DNA of 10,545 nt. Origin: an uncultured Halieaceae bacterium (GTDB lineage Bacteria; Pseudomonadota; Gammaproteobacteria; Pseudomonadales; Halieaceae). A program made the translations under genes and the position numbers. The stretch lies in the NCBI GenBank assembly GCA_938074135.1, contig CALJFL010000018.1, forward strand, positions 1 through 10,545, given 5' to 3'. This document shows, in pieces, positions 1 through 6,820 of this stretch (within the stretch, counting starts at the first letter, position 1; every line of letters starts with the position of its first letter). A model generated the notes under the pieces. It ran no database searches and was not told where the DNA came from. It worked only from the letters and a program-made list of their open reading frames with translations.

Positions 1-419
1 CCGATCATGACGAAACGCCGGCAGCGCTGCCCTGCCCCAGCGGCAACATGCCCTCCGATCATCGCGCCAAAGCTGAAGCCGGCGAGATCAAACGGTGTTT
101 TCGGGCCCAGGACATCATCAATACCAGCAAGCAAAAGACTGGCAAAGTGGTCGGTAGTAAATGGAGGGAGCATATCGCCGGAGCTGCCAAGGCCAGGCAG
201 GTCGACTGTCCAAACCGGTCGTGCCTCGGCAAGGGCCGGCAGATTGGCGTACCAATGGGTCCAGGAGCCAAAGCCGCCATGCAACAACACCAGCGGCACA
301 GCCGTCGAGGCTGGCTCACTCCAGCACTGCCAGGCCAGGCTCTCGCCGCCTGGCAGTGGCGTCGTGCAAGCGCGGGCGCTGTGCAGACGTCTCTCGACCT
401 CCGCTGCCGGTGTTGTCAC
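1..419 (-). CDS. alpha/beta hydrolase, N-terminal 139 residues (runs off left edge)
   Basis: This is the last visible gene of the valine-degradation operon; the 3' part lies outside the window. The frame is open from the window edge to a GTG at 419, one base after the mmsB stop, which is why I chose that start, although no strong ribosome site precedes it and the frame stays open further upstream. Two fold landmarks are clear. An oxyanion-hole motif HGGFGSW follows a hydrophobic strand (residues 47-53), and the nucleophile elbow GFSFG has Ser116 (residues 114-118). A DLPGLGSS loop (residues 73-80) lies between them, as in the esterase/hydrolase 6 group. The acid and histidine of the triad would be outside the window. 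The substrate is unknown. Position in the operon suggests an ester or CoA-thioester linked to branched-chain acyl metabolism, but that is inference. It is not a crotonase-type thioesterase. Confidence 0.85.
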   Translation of the reverse strand, partial: MTTPAAEVERRLHSARACTTPLPGGESLAWQCWSEPASTAVPLVLLHGGFGSWTHWYANLPALAEARPVWTVDLPGLGSSGDMLPPFTTDHFASLLLAGIDDVLGPKTPFDLAGFSFGAMIGGHVAAGAGQRCRRFVMI

Positions 420-420
420 C

Positions 421-1305
421 TTACTGCTGCAAGCCCTGCAGGACGCTGGAGAAGTCCAGCTTACCGTTACCGGCTTGCTGGTGCGCTTCATAGATAGCCT
501 GGGCGAGCTTACCCATCTTGTTTTCGATGCCCGAGCTGTCGGCAATTTCCATTGCCAGCCCGAGATCCTTGACCATCAAGTCCACCATGAAGCCCGGCTT
601 ATAGTCATTGCTGGCCGGGGCATTTTCCATGACCCCGGGATAGGGGTTATACACTTCCAGGGACCAGTTACGACCGGAGCTGGCCAACATAATCTCGGAC
701 AATACCGCAGGATCGAGACCGTTGCGTGCACCCATTTCCAGCGCCTCGCAGGTACCAAGCATATGCACCGCCAGCAGCATGTTATTGCAACCTTTGGCAA
801 CCTGGCCGGCACCATGTGGGCCAGCGTGGAAAATGTTCTTGCCCATATCCTGCAGGACGACTTTCGCCTTTTCGAAGGTGTCGGCTTCTCCTCCGCACAT
901 AAACGCCAGGGTACCGGCAGCGGCAGCCGCCACCCCACCGGACACCGGTGCGTCCATGAAACCGATGCCCGCAGCACTGGCCGCAGCACCCACTTGCCGG
1001 GAGGTAGCCGCATCAATGGTGCTGCAATCGAGCACGGTCACCGAGGCATCGAGCTGGGCCAACAGCCCATCATCGCCAAGGTATACACCCGCCACGTGCT
1101 TGCCGGCAGGCAGCATGGAAACGATGTACTGTGCACCTTCGGCGGCCTCGCTGGTACTGGCGGCCACACTGGCACCCGCCGCTTTGAGCTCGGCACAGGC
1201 TTCCGGAACAAGATCGAACACCTTAACCTGGTGACCGGCTGACACCAGATTTTTCGCCATGGGGCCACCCATATTACCCAGCCCGATAAATCCTACGTTG
1301 GCCAT
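421..1305 (-). CDS. mmsB: 3-hydroxyisobutyrate dehydrogenase (MmsB)
   Basis: NAD-dependent cytosolic enzyme of valine catabolism that oxidises 3-hydroxyisobutyrate to methylmalonate semialdehyde. The 294-residue protein matches the usual family size of about 295. It opens with a Rossmann dinucleotide motif GLGNMG (residues 8-13). The substrate-binding signature DAPVSGG lies at 118-124, and the catalytic lysine is Lys171 in GQVAKGCNN, with the conserved Asn pair just after it. The C-terminal half is the all-helical beta-hydroxyacid dehydrogenase domain. I chose ATG 1305 because AGGA lies seven bases upstream; a TTG at 1311 in the same frame is less likely. It follows the CoA hydrolase gene by 21 bases, the longest gap in the operon, and ends one base before the hydrolase GTG. 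Related tartronate semialdehyde reductases share this fold, but the neighbours settle the assignment. Confidence 0.95.
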   Translation of the reverse strand: MANVGFIGLGNMGGPMAKNLVSAGHQVKVFDLVPEACAELKAAGASVAASTSEAAEGAQYIVSMLPAGKHVAGVYLGDDGLLAQLDASVTVLDCSTIDAATSRQVGAAASAAGIGFMDAPVSGGVAAAAAGTLAFMCGGEADTFEKAKVVLQDMGKNIFHAGPHGAGQVAKGCNNMLLAVHMLGTCEALEMGARNGLDPAVLSEIMLASSGRNWSLEVYNPYPGVMENAPASNDYKPGFMVDLMVKDLGLAMEIADSSGIENKMGKLAQAIYEAHQQAGNGKLDFSSVLQGLQQ

Positions 1306-1326
1306 AATCAATTCCTCTTATTGTGT

Positions 1327-2436
1327 TTAATCCAGATCCGCCAGCGGGTTTTCCGGCCAGGGCTGACTGAAAAATGGTGCCAACACCTCATCGGTTACGT
1401 CGCGAGAACTTGCATACTGCCACGCCGGTTGCCGGTCCTTGTCGATCAGCAGGGCACGCACGCCCTCGGCAAACTCGGGGTGACGCATAATATTGGTAGC
1501 CAGCTGTATCTCCGACTGGAACACCTCGCGTAGCGAGGCGTGCCGGGTCTCTTGCAACTGCTGGTAAATCCAGCGTGCAGCCAGGCTGGAACCGTGGGCC
1601 AGGCTGTCGCGTGCCTTGGACAACCAGGGGTCCTCGGTAGACTGCCCGGTAATGTTATCGATGATGTCGTGCACACTGTCACCATCGCAAAGGGCATTGA
1701 TCGTCGCCATGTGAGGCTCGACCTGTCCCGCTGGCCAGGCGCCGATGCTCTGCTCGGCAAAAGGCCTGAGCGTGTGCCGGACCAGCGAATGATTGGCCCG
1801 ACTATCGACCTGCCAGTTCTGCGCCAGCAACTGGCGAACAACTGCGTCCTTGTGCTCGCTGGCGATAAAACGATCGGCAATACCGGTATAAATAGCGTCA
1901 GCCGCATTTATGGAAGCGCCGGTTAAGGCCAGGAACACCCCGGCACTGCCAGGCATATGGTTCAGGAACCAGCTGCCCCCCACATCGGGAAACAGGGCAA
2001 TAGTGACTTCCGGCATCGCAATACGGGTTCTTTCCGTAACGACCCGATGGGAGCAGCCGGCCATCACGCCGAGCCCGCCACCCATGACAATACCGTGTCC
2101 CCAGCACACCAGCGGCTTGGGATACGTATGCAGGGTATAGTTCATCCGGTATTCACGGGTGAAGAACGCCTCCGCATACTCACAGGGGCCACCGGGGGTG
2201 GCCACCGCAGAGGCATGCAGGGCCTGCACATCACCACCGGCACAAAACGCTTTCTCGCCTGCGCCCTCAATAAAGATAGCCCCAATACTGTCGTCATCGC
2301 GCCAGGCATCCAGCTGCGCCTGAAGCAGGTCGACCATGTCCAGTGTCAGGGAGTTCAGGGTGGACTCAATGTTCAGAGTGACCCGCCCCACCTTGCCGCT
2401 GGCTGCGACCAGTTCCTCAAACAGAATATCCGCCAT
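1327..2436 (-). CDS. 3-hydroxyisobutyryl-CoA hydrolase (crotonase family)
   Basis: Hydrolyses 3-hydroxyisobutyryl-CoA to free 3-hydroxyisobutyrate and CoA in the valine pathway. This step frees the acid for MmsB and keeps reactive methacrylyl-CoA low. The 369-residue length fits this subfamily and is about 110 longer than a plain enoyl-CoA hydratase. The crotonase core shows the oxyanion motif CAGGDV (residues 65-70) and GIVMGGGLG (115-123). The hydrolase pair Glu143 and Asp151 lies in MPEVTIALFPD, with the same eight-residue spacing as the catalytic Glu/Asp of human HIBCH. I chose ATG 2436 because the preceding gene's TGA overlaps it by one base (TGATG) and GGAA lies about ten bases upstream. 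An in-frame GTG at 2451 would only add MEEQL inside the upstream gene. Its product is the substrate of the next gene. Confidence 0.93.
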   Translation of the reverse strand: MADILFEELVAASGKVGRVTLNIESTLNSLTLDMVDLLQAQLDAWRDDDSIGAIFIEGAGEKAFCAGGDVQALHASAVATPGGPCEYAEAFFTREYRMNYTLHTYPKPLVCWGHGIVMGGGLGVMAGCSHRVVTERTRIAMPEVTIALFPDVGGSWFLNHMPGSAGVFLALTGASINAADAIYTGIADRFIASEHKDAVVRQLLAQNWQVDSRANHSLVRHTLRPFAEQSIGAWPAGQVEPHMATINALCDGDSVHDIIDNITGQSTEDPWLSKARDSLAHGSSLAARWIYQQLQETRHASLREVFQSEIQLATNIMRHPEFAEGVRALLIDKDRQPAWQYASSRDVTDEVLAPFFSQPWPENPLADLD

Positions 2437-3224
2437 CAGCTGTTCTTCCACTCTGGCTTGCGCTTCTCGAGAAAGGCATTAACCCCCTCGCGCTGGTCAT
2501 CGGTTTTGAACAGGTCGACGAATTTCTGGCGTTCGTAAGACAGGGAATCACCCATCGCATTGTCTCGGGCAGCGTGAATCAACTCCTTACAGTAAGTCAC
2601 CGAGATAGGGCTCTGCTCGCCCACCTGCTCGGCCAGGGCCATGGCTCTTTCGACAGCTGTGCCCTTGGGTACCACTTCTTCAACCAGGCCGATACGCTCT
2701 GCCGTATCCGCCTTCACCCGCTCACCACAGAGAATCATTTTCTTGGCCCAGCCTTCACCAACCAGCCACGACAGTCGCTGGGTGCCACCGGCACAGGGCA
2801 GCAGGCCAACCTTGGCCTCGGGCAAGGCCATCTGGGCCTGCTCTTCGGCTATACGAACGTCGCAAGCCAGGGCGACTTCCAGACCACCACCCATCGCAAA
2901 GCCATTGATCGCCGCTATCGACACGCCGCGAAAATCCGCGAGACACTCGAAACCTTCACCAAAATAGCTGGCCATATCCCTGGCAGTATCGGGGTTGCCA
3001 TCGGCGAAAAGCTTAAGGTCAGCGCCCGCCGAAAAAAACTTGTCGCCCGCTCCCGTCAGCACCAGCGCGAAAATGGAACGATCGGCGTTGAGTGCATTGA
3101 TCAACGCTTTCAGCGCTGGCAGGCTCTCTGTGTCCCAGGTATTGGCTGCCGGGTTGTCTATGGTGACCAGGGCTGTGTGCCCGGTGATTTCAACTTTCAG
3201 TTTGTCCGAAGTACTTATACTCAT
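2436..3224 (-). CDS. enoyl-CoA hydratase, probable methacrylyl-CoA hydratase
   Basis: Crotonase-family hydratase of 262 residues, the typical length. From its place between the dehydrogenase and the hydrolase it probably hydrates methacrylyl-CoA to 3-hydroxyisobutyryl-CoA. Both catalytic glutamates of true hydratases are present and 20 residues apart, as in the rat mitochondrial enzyme: Glu116 in GGGLEVALACD and Glu136 in LPEAKVGLLP, followed by GGTQRL. The oxyanion motif SAGADL is at residues 65-70. ATG 3224 has an ideal GGAGG eight bases upstream and overlaps the preceding stop (ATGA, four bases). The final TGA overlaps the next ATG by one base. Translational coupling on both sides implies co-production. 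Chain-length specificity cannot be read from the sequence; the methacrylyl-CoA assignment rests on context. Confidence 0.93.
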   Translation of the reverse strand: MSISTSDKLKVEITGHTALVTIDNPAANTWDTESLPALKALINALNADRSIFALVLTGAGDKFFSAGADLKLFADGNPDTARDMASYFGEGFECLADFRGVSIAAINGFAMGGGLEVALACDVRIAEEQAQMALPEAKVGLLPCAGGTQRLSWLVGEGWAKKMILCGERVKADTAERIGLVEEVVPKGTAVERAMALAEQVGEQSPISVTYCKELIHAARDNAMGDSLSYERQKFVDLFKTDDQREGVNAFLEKRKPEWKNS

Positions 3225-4381
3225 TTTATAACCTCCAGTGCGCCGTCCATTAACAAACGGCGCGATACGATAACGCGCATGATTTCATTGGTGCCTTCCA
3301 GAATCTGGTGTACACGGGTATCACGCACATGGCGCTCCAGCGGGTACTCCTTGATATAGCCATAGCCGCCGAACAACTGCAGGGCATCGTTGCAGACATT
3401 GAATCCGACATCGGTGGCAAAACGCTTGGCCATGGCACAGTAGGTGGTGGCCTGACTATCGCCATTATCGAGTTTGCTGGCTGCCAGGCGAACCATTTGG
3501 CGGGCAGCAACCAGCTCCGTCAGCATGTCAGCCAATTTGAACTGGGTTGCCTGAAAATCCGCGATGGCACTATTGAATTGGCGTCGCTCCTGTACGTAAG
3601 CGGTGGCCTCCTCCAGCGCCTGCTGGGCTGTACCGATGCTACAGGTCGCGATATTGATGCGCCCGCCATCGAGTCCTTCCATAGCAATCGCGAAGCCCTG
3701 ACCCTCTACCCCAAGCCTGTTCGCGACCGGGACTCGCACATTGTCAAAGGTAACCATGCGCGTGGGCTGGGCATTCCAGCCCATTTTGTCTTCCTTCTTG
3801 CCATAGGAAATACCGTCGGCATCCGCCGGCACCAGCAGGGCCGAAATCCCCTTTGGCCCGGCATCGCCGGTACGCAGCATCACCACCAGCACATCGGTTT
3901 CTCCAGCGCCTGAGATAAACACCTTGCTGCCGTTGATCACGTACTCGTCGCCGTCCAGGGTCGCCGAGGTACGCAGTGAGGCGGCATCGGAACCGGCACC
4001 TGGTTCAGTCAGGCAGTAAGAGGCAAGCTTGGCGCCCATCACCAGATCGGGGCACCACTCATCGATTACCGACTGGGTGCAGTACTTACCGATCATGCTG
4101 GTGGCCATATTATGAATCGTCAGAAACGCGGCTGTGGTGGTACAGCCCTTGGCCAGTTCCTCCACGATCAGGCTGGCGTCCAACCTCGGCAGTGCCAGGC
4201 CACCGGCTGCTTCTGGCGTATACATGCCCATGAAGCCAAGCTCGCCAGCCTGGGCCAGGGCCTCTTTCGGGAAGTGGGCTGTCTCGTCCCACTCCGCCGC
4301 CTTGGGGGCGAGAACGCCCTGAGAAAATGCGCGTGCGCTATCGACAAACGCCAGCTGGTCGTCGCTCAGCGAGAAGTCCAT
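3221..4381 (-). CDS. acyl-CoA dehydrogenase, probable isobutyryl-CoA dehydrogenase
   Basis: FAD flavoprotein that would oxidise isobutyryl-CoA to methacrylyl-CoA and pass electrons to electron-transfer flavoprotein. The 386 residues cover the helical N-terminal domain, the middle beta domain with the signature YCLTEPGAGSD (122-132), and the C-terminal helical domain. The catalytic base is Glu362 in LEGTNEIMR, the position used by short-chain and isobutyryl-CoA dehydrogenases. The isovaleryl-CoA-type glutamate is absent: Gly240 occupies the matching site in GLDGGR. A second FAD motif, GGYGYIKEYPLER, is at 338-350. I chose ATG 4381 (MDFSLSDDQ) because the domain begins there, seven bases after the preceding stop. 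The frame extends upstream to 4432, but that sequence overlaps the dehydrogenase gene and looks non-coding. The ribosome site is weak (GAGTAAG). 2-Methylbutyryl-CoA is a possible alternative substrate. Confidence 0.93.
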   Translation of the reverse strand: MDFSLSDDQLAFVDSARAFSQGVLAPKAAEWDETAHFPKEALAQAGELGFMGMYTPEAAGGLALPRLDASLIVEELAKGCTTTAAFLTIHNMATSMIGKYCTQSVIDEWCPDLVMGAKLASYCLTEPGAGSDAASLRTSATLDGDEYVINGSKVFISGAGETDVLVVMLRTGDAGPKGISALLVPADADGISYGKKEDKMGWNAQPTRMVTFDNVRVPVANRLGVEGQGFAIAMEGLDGGRINIATCSIGTAQQALEEATAYVQERRQFNSAIADFQATQFKLADMLTELVAARQMVRLAASKLDNGDSQATTYCAMAKRFATDVGFNVCNDALQLFGGYGYIKEYPLERHVRDTRVHQILEGTNEIMRVIVSRRLLMDGALEVIK

Positions 4382-4388
4382 TGCCGAC

Positions 4389-5792
4389 TTACTCGAACTT
4401 GGCCATGACATCGCCGAACAGTTCGGCGTCACCGGGAATTACCTTGGTCTCTGCCAGCGGCTTCGATACCCAGGTCTCATTGATCAGGTCACGCCAGGTA
4501 ATGTTGTTATTGGTGGCATTGCCACCCCAGGAGCCGCAGCCCAGTGAAAAGGTCTGACGCATGCCATTCCACAGGTTACCGCTGTTTGATGCCGCCTGCG
4601 GTTGATTCACCATCACTCGCGAGGTCTTGGTGGAATTGGCATACGCCATAATGTTGTCATCGTTGTACGAGTAAATGCCACAGGAGTGACCCTGCCCCTG
4701 ATAGGCCTGAATGGCATTCGTGGTGCGTATCGCGTCCTCGATATCCTTGACCTTGTAGAGCGCCATCACCACCGACAGCTTTTCACCGGAAAAAGGATGG
4801 TCGGGGCCAGCACCGGTTTCGGGCACAATAAAGAACTGCTTGCCTTCTGCCAGTTCGATGCCAGCCATGCCGGCAATCTTATAAGCGGGCTGCGCCACGA
4901 TAGCCGTGTTGAGATGGCCGTCGTGCCAGATGGTGTTCTGTAATTTTTGCTTCTCTTCGTCGTTGACGACATAACCGCCTTCAACTTCGAGCTTGTGCAC
5001 CAACTCGTCATAAACCGACTCGAACACCAGCACCGAATTATCGGAAGAACAGGAAGCCGCCAGATCCAGCGTTTTGGAAATGCGGATCTTCTCAGCTGTT
5101 TCTTCAAGGTCCGCGCTGTCATCAACGGTGATGCAGGCGTTACCCACGCCCACACCCAGAGCCGGAGTGCCGCTGGAATAGGCAGCATGAACCATCGCGC
5201 CACCACCCGTGGCCAGTACACGATCACACTGGGCCATCAGTTCATTGGTCAATTCCAGTGAGGGCACTTCAATCGCTATCACAAGGTCCGCGGGGGCACC
5301 GCAACGCTCCAGGGCATCGCGCATGTAGTCACAAATTTTCTTGTTGGTCAGTTTGGCCCGGGGATGAGGGGCAACAATGATTGAGTTGCGTCCCTTGATC
5401 GCGGAAATACCCTTGATGACCGGGGTTGCTTCCGGATTGGTTGAGGGCGACAGGGCACCGATGACTCCCACTGGCTTGGCAATCTTGATCAGGTTGCGCT
5501 CGGGATCTTCCTCGATCACACCCACAGACTTGTCATTGATAATGTCCATCAGCGTGGCGCGGGTCTTGCGATGTATCTTGAGATACTTGCCCTCGTAGTT
5601 TCCCAACTGGGTTTCATCAACCGTGAATTGGGCGATTTCCTCGGCGCGATCTTCCCGGGCCACGGCGTAGACCATGGCGCGAATCAGCTCGTCGACCTGT
5701 TCCTGGCTGTAATCGGCGATCTGCTCCTGGGCCTTGCGTGAGCGCTCGATCATCGCGGCCATTTCCTGTTGCGGGGTCATCTGGTCAGACAT
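4389..5792 (-). CDS. CoA-acylating aldehyde dehydrogenase (AdhE N-domain/SauS type) at the mmsA position
   Basis: First gene of the operon, 467 residues, aldehyde dehydrogenase superfamily. It belongs with CoA-acylating enzymes rather than MmsA. It carries SPSTNPEATP (115-124), IIVAPHPRAK (138-147), TGGGAMV (195-201), GVGVGN (213-218), the catalytic Cys248 in AASCSSDNS, and GCGSWGGN (418-425). The same layout occurs in the aldehyde domain of AdhE and in sulfoacetaldehyde dehydrogenase SauS. These enzymes convert an aldehyde plus CoA and NAD(P)+ to an acyl-CoA. The MmsA-type motif around its cysteine is not seen. Position suggests it handles methylmalonate semialdehyde. Sulfoacetaldehyde is the sulfonate counterpart of a malonate-type semialdehyde, so an enzyme of this type is chemically plausible. 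Isobutyraldehyde to isobutyryl-CoA is the main alternative. ATG 5792 has AAGGAG seven bases upstream; the frame's extension to 5861 runs through the promoter and is rejected. Confidence 0.85.
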   Translation of the reverse strand: MSDQMTPQQEMAAMIERSRKAQEQIADYSQEQVDELIRAMVYAVAREDRAEEIAQFTVDETQLGNYEGKYLKIHRKTRATLMDIINDKSVGVIEEDPERNLIKIAKPVGVIGALSPSTNPEATPVIKGISAIKGRNSIIVAPHPRAKLTNKKICDYMRDALERCGAPADLVIAIEVPSLELTNELMAQCDRVLATGGGAMVHAAYSSGTPALGVGVGNACITVDDSADLEETAEKIRISKTLDLAASCSSDNSVLVFESVYDELVHKLEVEGGYVVNDEEKQKLQNTIWHDGHLNTAIVAQPAYKIAGMAGIELAEGKQFFIVPETGAGPDHPFSGEKLSVVMALYKVKDIEDAIRTTNAIQAYQGQGHSCGIYSYNDDNIMAYANSTKTSRVMVNQPQAASNSGNLWNGMRQTFSLGCGSWGGNATNNNITWRDLINETWVSKPLAETKVIPGDAELFGDVMAKFE

Positions 5793-5799
5793 CGTCCAA

Positions 5800-5806
5800 C
5801 TCCTTT
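5800..5806 (-). promoter_or_regulatory. strong ribosome binding site of the operon's first gene
   Basis: Read on the minus strand this is AAAGGAG, seven bases before ATG 5792. It is the best Shine-Dalgarno match in the operon. It decides the start against the upstream extension of the frame to 5861. Confidence 0.85.
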
Positions 5807-5833
5807 CATTATTGGTTAAAAATTCGGCGACCC

Positions 5834-5862
5834 ATACTAGCACCACCCCCGACCCTGCCACA
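5834..5862 (-). promoter_or_regulatory. probable activator-dependent promoter of the valine operon
   Basis: On the minus strand a -10-like TAGTAT (5839-5834, four of six consensus bases) stands 17 bases from the hexamer TGTGGC (5862-5857), which is a very poor -35. The predicted start of transcription would be near 5827, leaving a leader of about 35 bases with a strong ribosome site. A weak -35 immediately next to the direct-repeat operator is what an AraC-type activator contacting sigma-70 would need. The assignment is by eye; the G-rich spacer (5841-5855) is unusual and the hexamers could be chance. Confidence 0.4.
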
Positions 5863-5901
5863 TTGACTAAATTGCGATATTCATGGACTATATTGCGGTA
5901 T
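5863..5901. promoter_or_regulatory. tandem direct-repeat operator, probable AraC/MmsR binding site
   Basis: Two copies of a 15-base sequence lie in the same orientation: GACTAAATTGCGATA at 5865-5879 and GACTATATTGCGGTA at 5886-5900. They match at 13 of 15 bases. The start-to-start distance is exactly 21 bases, two helical turns, placing both on one face of the DNA. AraC-family proteins typically bind direct repeats with this period. The operon-proximal copy abuts the putative -35 of the minus-strand promoter. The distal copy overlaps the annotated ATG of the regulator gene, which suggests autoregulation. Binding by the adjacent regulator is inferred from position. Confidence 0.65.
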
Positions 5902-6784
5902 GAGCTCGCCTTCGAAATGGCCCTTGCCCGGCACCGGAATCCGCTTCATGACGCCCGCCTTCATGGTAGAGAAACTCGCACGCCACCCGCTTACCAAGGA
6001 CTGTTATCCAACGGCAATGGGCTTTTACCCGAGCGCCAGCGGCCACCACATGGAGCGCCATCGCCATGATGACAACCTGCTGATATATTGCACTGACGGT
6101 ACCGGAGAACTGGCCACCGCGGACTGGCGCGGCCAGATCAGTGCCGGGCAACTGATCCTGCTGCCCCAGGGAGTGCAGCATCTGTACCGCTCAAGTGACA
6201 GTGAACCCTGGACGGTGTTCTGGGTGCATTTTCAGGGCGCCAGCACCGGCGTCTTCACCCAGTACCTGGGCTACCGCGAGGGCAAAAGACCGGTGGTCGA
6301 CGCCGGTGTTTCACCGGTCCTGATCGGCGCTTTCACCAGCTTGATGGAGGTTCGCCGCACGGGTTATTCAACCCGCGCATTCATTAACGCGGCCAACCAG
6401 TTGCGCCACCTGCTGACCACCACAGCAATCGAAATCCGTGCCAACCAGGCCCGGGGCCACCAGGGACTGCAGCTGGAACAGGTGCAGGGCTTCATGCTCG
6501 AGAATATCGACCAGAACCTGTCATTGGATGTACTGGCGGCCACAGCCAATATGTCGAAATTCCACTTCAGCAACCGCTATAAGAAGCTAACCGGCTACTC
6601 ACCGGTAAAGCATTTTCTCAACATGAAAATGGAGCACGCCTGCTACCTGCTGGATTCCAGCGACCTGAACATAAAAGCGATCGCCGCCCAGCTCGGCTAT
6701 GAGGATCCTCTGTATTTTTCGCGGATTTTCAGCAAGACCATCGGCATGTCGCCGCGCAGTTACCGGGCCTCCATCCGCAAATAA
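5900..6784 (+). CDS. mmsR: AraC-family transcriptional regulator, probable MmsR-type activator
   Basis: A 294-residue cytoplasmic DNA-binding protein, divergent from the operon, as mmsR is from mmsAB in Pseudomonas aeruginosa. The N-terminal half is a cupin-type sensor domain: it has HHMERHRHDDNLLIY (49-63), a glycine-containing turn, and ILLPQGVQHLY (86-96). The C-terminal 100 residues hold the two helix-turn-helix motifs, LSLDVLAATANMSKFHFSNRYKKL (cut here as 207-230) and IKAIAAQLGYEDPLYFSRIF (258-277), followed by the family ending GMSPRSYR. The inducer is probably a valine-pathway intermediate, but no residue proves it. The start is uncertain. ATG 5900 has no good ribosome site and lies inside an operator repeat; Met17 (ATG 5948) would give a 278-residue protein that still keeps the whole cupin. 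The symbol rests on family and synteny, not on close sequence recognition. Confidence 0.85.
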   Translation: MSSPSKWPLPGTGIRFMTPAFMVEKLARHPLTKDCYPTAMGFYPSASGHHMERHRHDDNLLIYCTDGTGELATADWRGQISAGQLILLPQGVQHLYRSSDSEPWTVFWVHFQGASTGVFTQYLGYREGKRPVVDAGVSPVLIGAFTSLMEVRRTGYSTRAFINAANQLRHLLTTTAIEIRANQARGHQGLQLEQVQGFMLENIDQNLSLDVLAATANMSKFHFSNRYKKLTGYSPVKHFLNMKMEHACYLLDSSDLNIKAIAAQLGYEDPLYFSRIFSKTIGMSPRSYRASIRK

Positions 6785-6785
6785 T

Positions 6786-6812
6786 CTGGCGCTACAGCAA
6801 TGCTGTAACCAG
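6786..6812. terminator. inverted repeat between convergent genes, possible bidirectional terminator
   Basis: A perfect stem TACAGC-AAT-GCTGTA spans 6793-6807, flanked by an outer CTGG (6786-6789) and CCAG (6809-6812) that can extend it across a small internal bulge. It occupies most of the 36 bases between the regulator stop (6784) and the lipoprotein stop (6821). Neither strand has a T-tract after the stem, so it is not a textbook intrinsic terminator. It may stop or stabilise both transcripts. Confidence 0.4.
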
Positions 6813-6820
6813 GCTGGGAG

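Noticed and set aside
7..1242. 411-codon open frame on the plus strand
   Set aside because: It lies antisense to mmsB and the hydrolase, whose family motifs are unmistakable; its product has low-complexity composition and no recognisable domain. It is a shadow caused by G+C-rich codon bias.
1957..3359. Plus-strand open frames of 193 and 261 codons
   Set aside because: They are antisense to the hydrolase, hydratase and acyl-CoA dehydrogenase genes, with no motif and no ribosome site.
5793..5861. N-terminal extension of the acylating dehydrogenase to 5861
   Set aside because: It would place the promoter and the strong AAAGGAG site inside the coding region, and the translated part has no family similarity.
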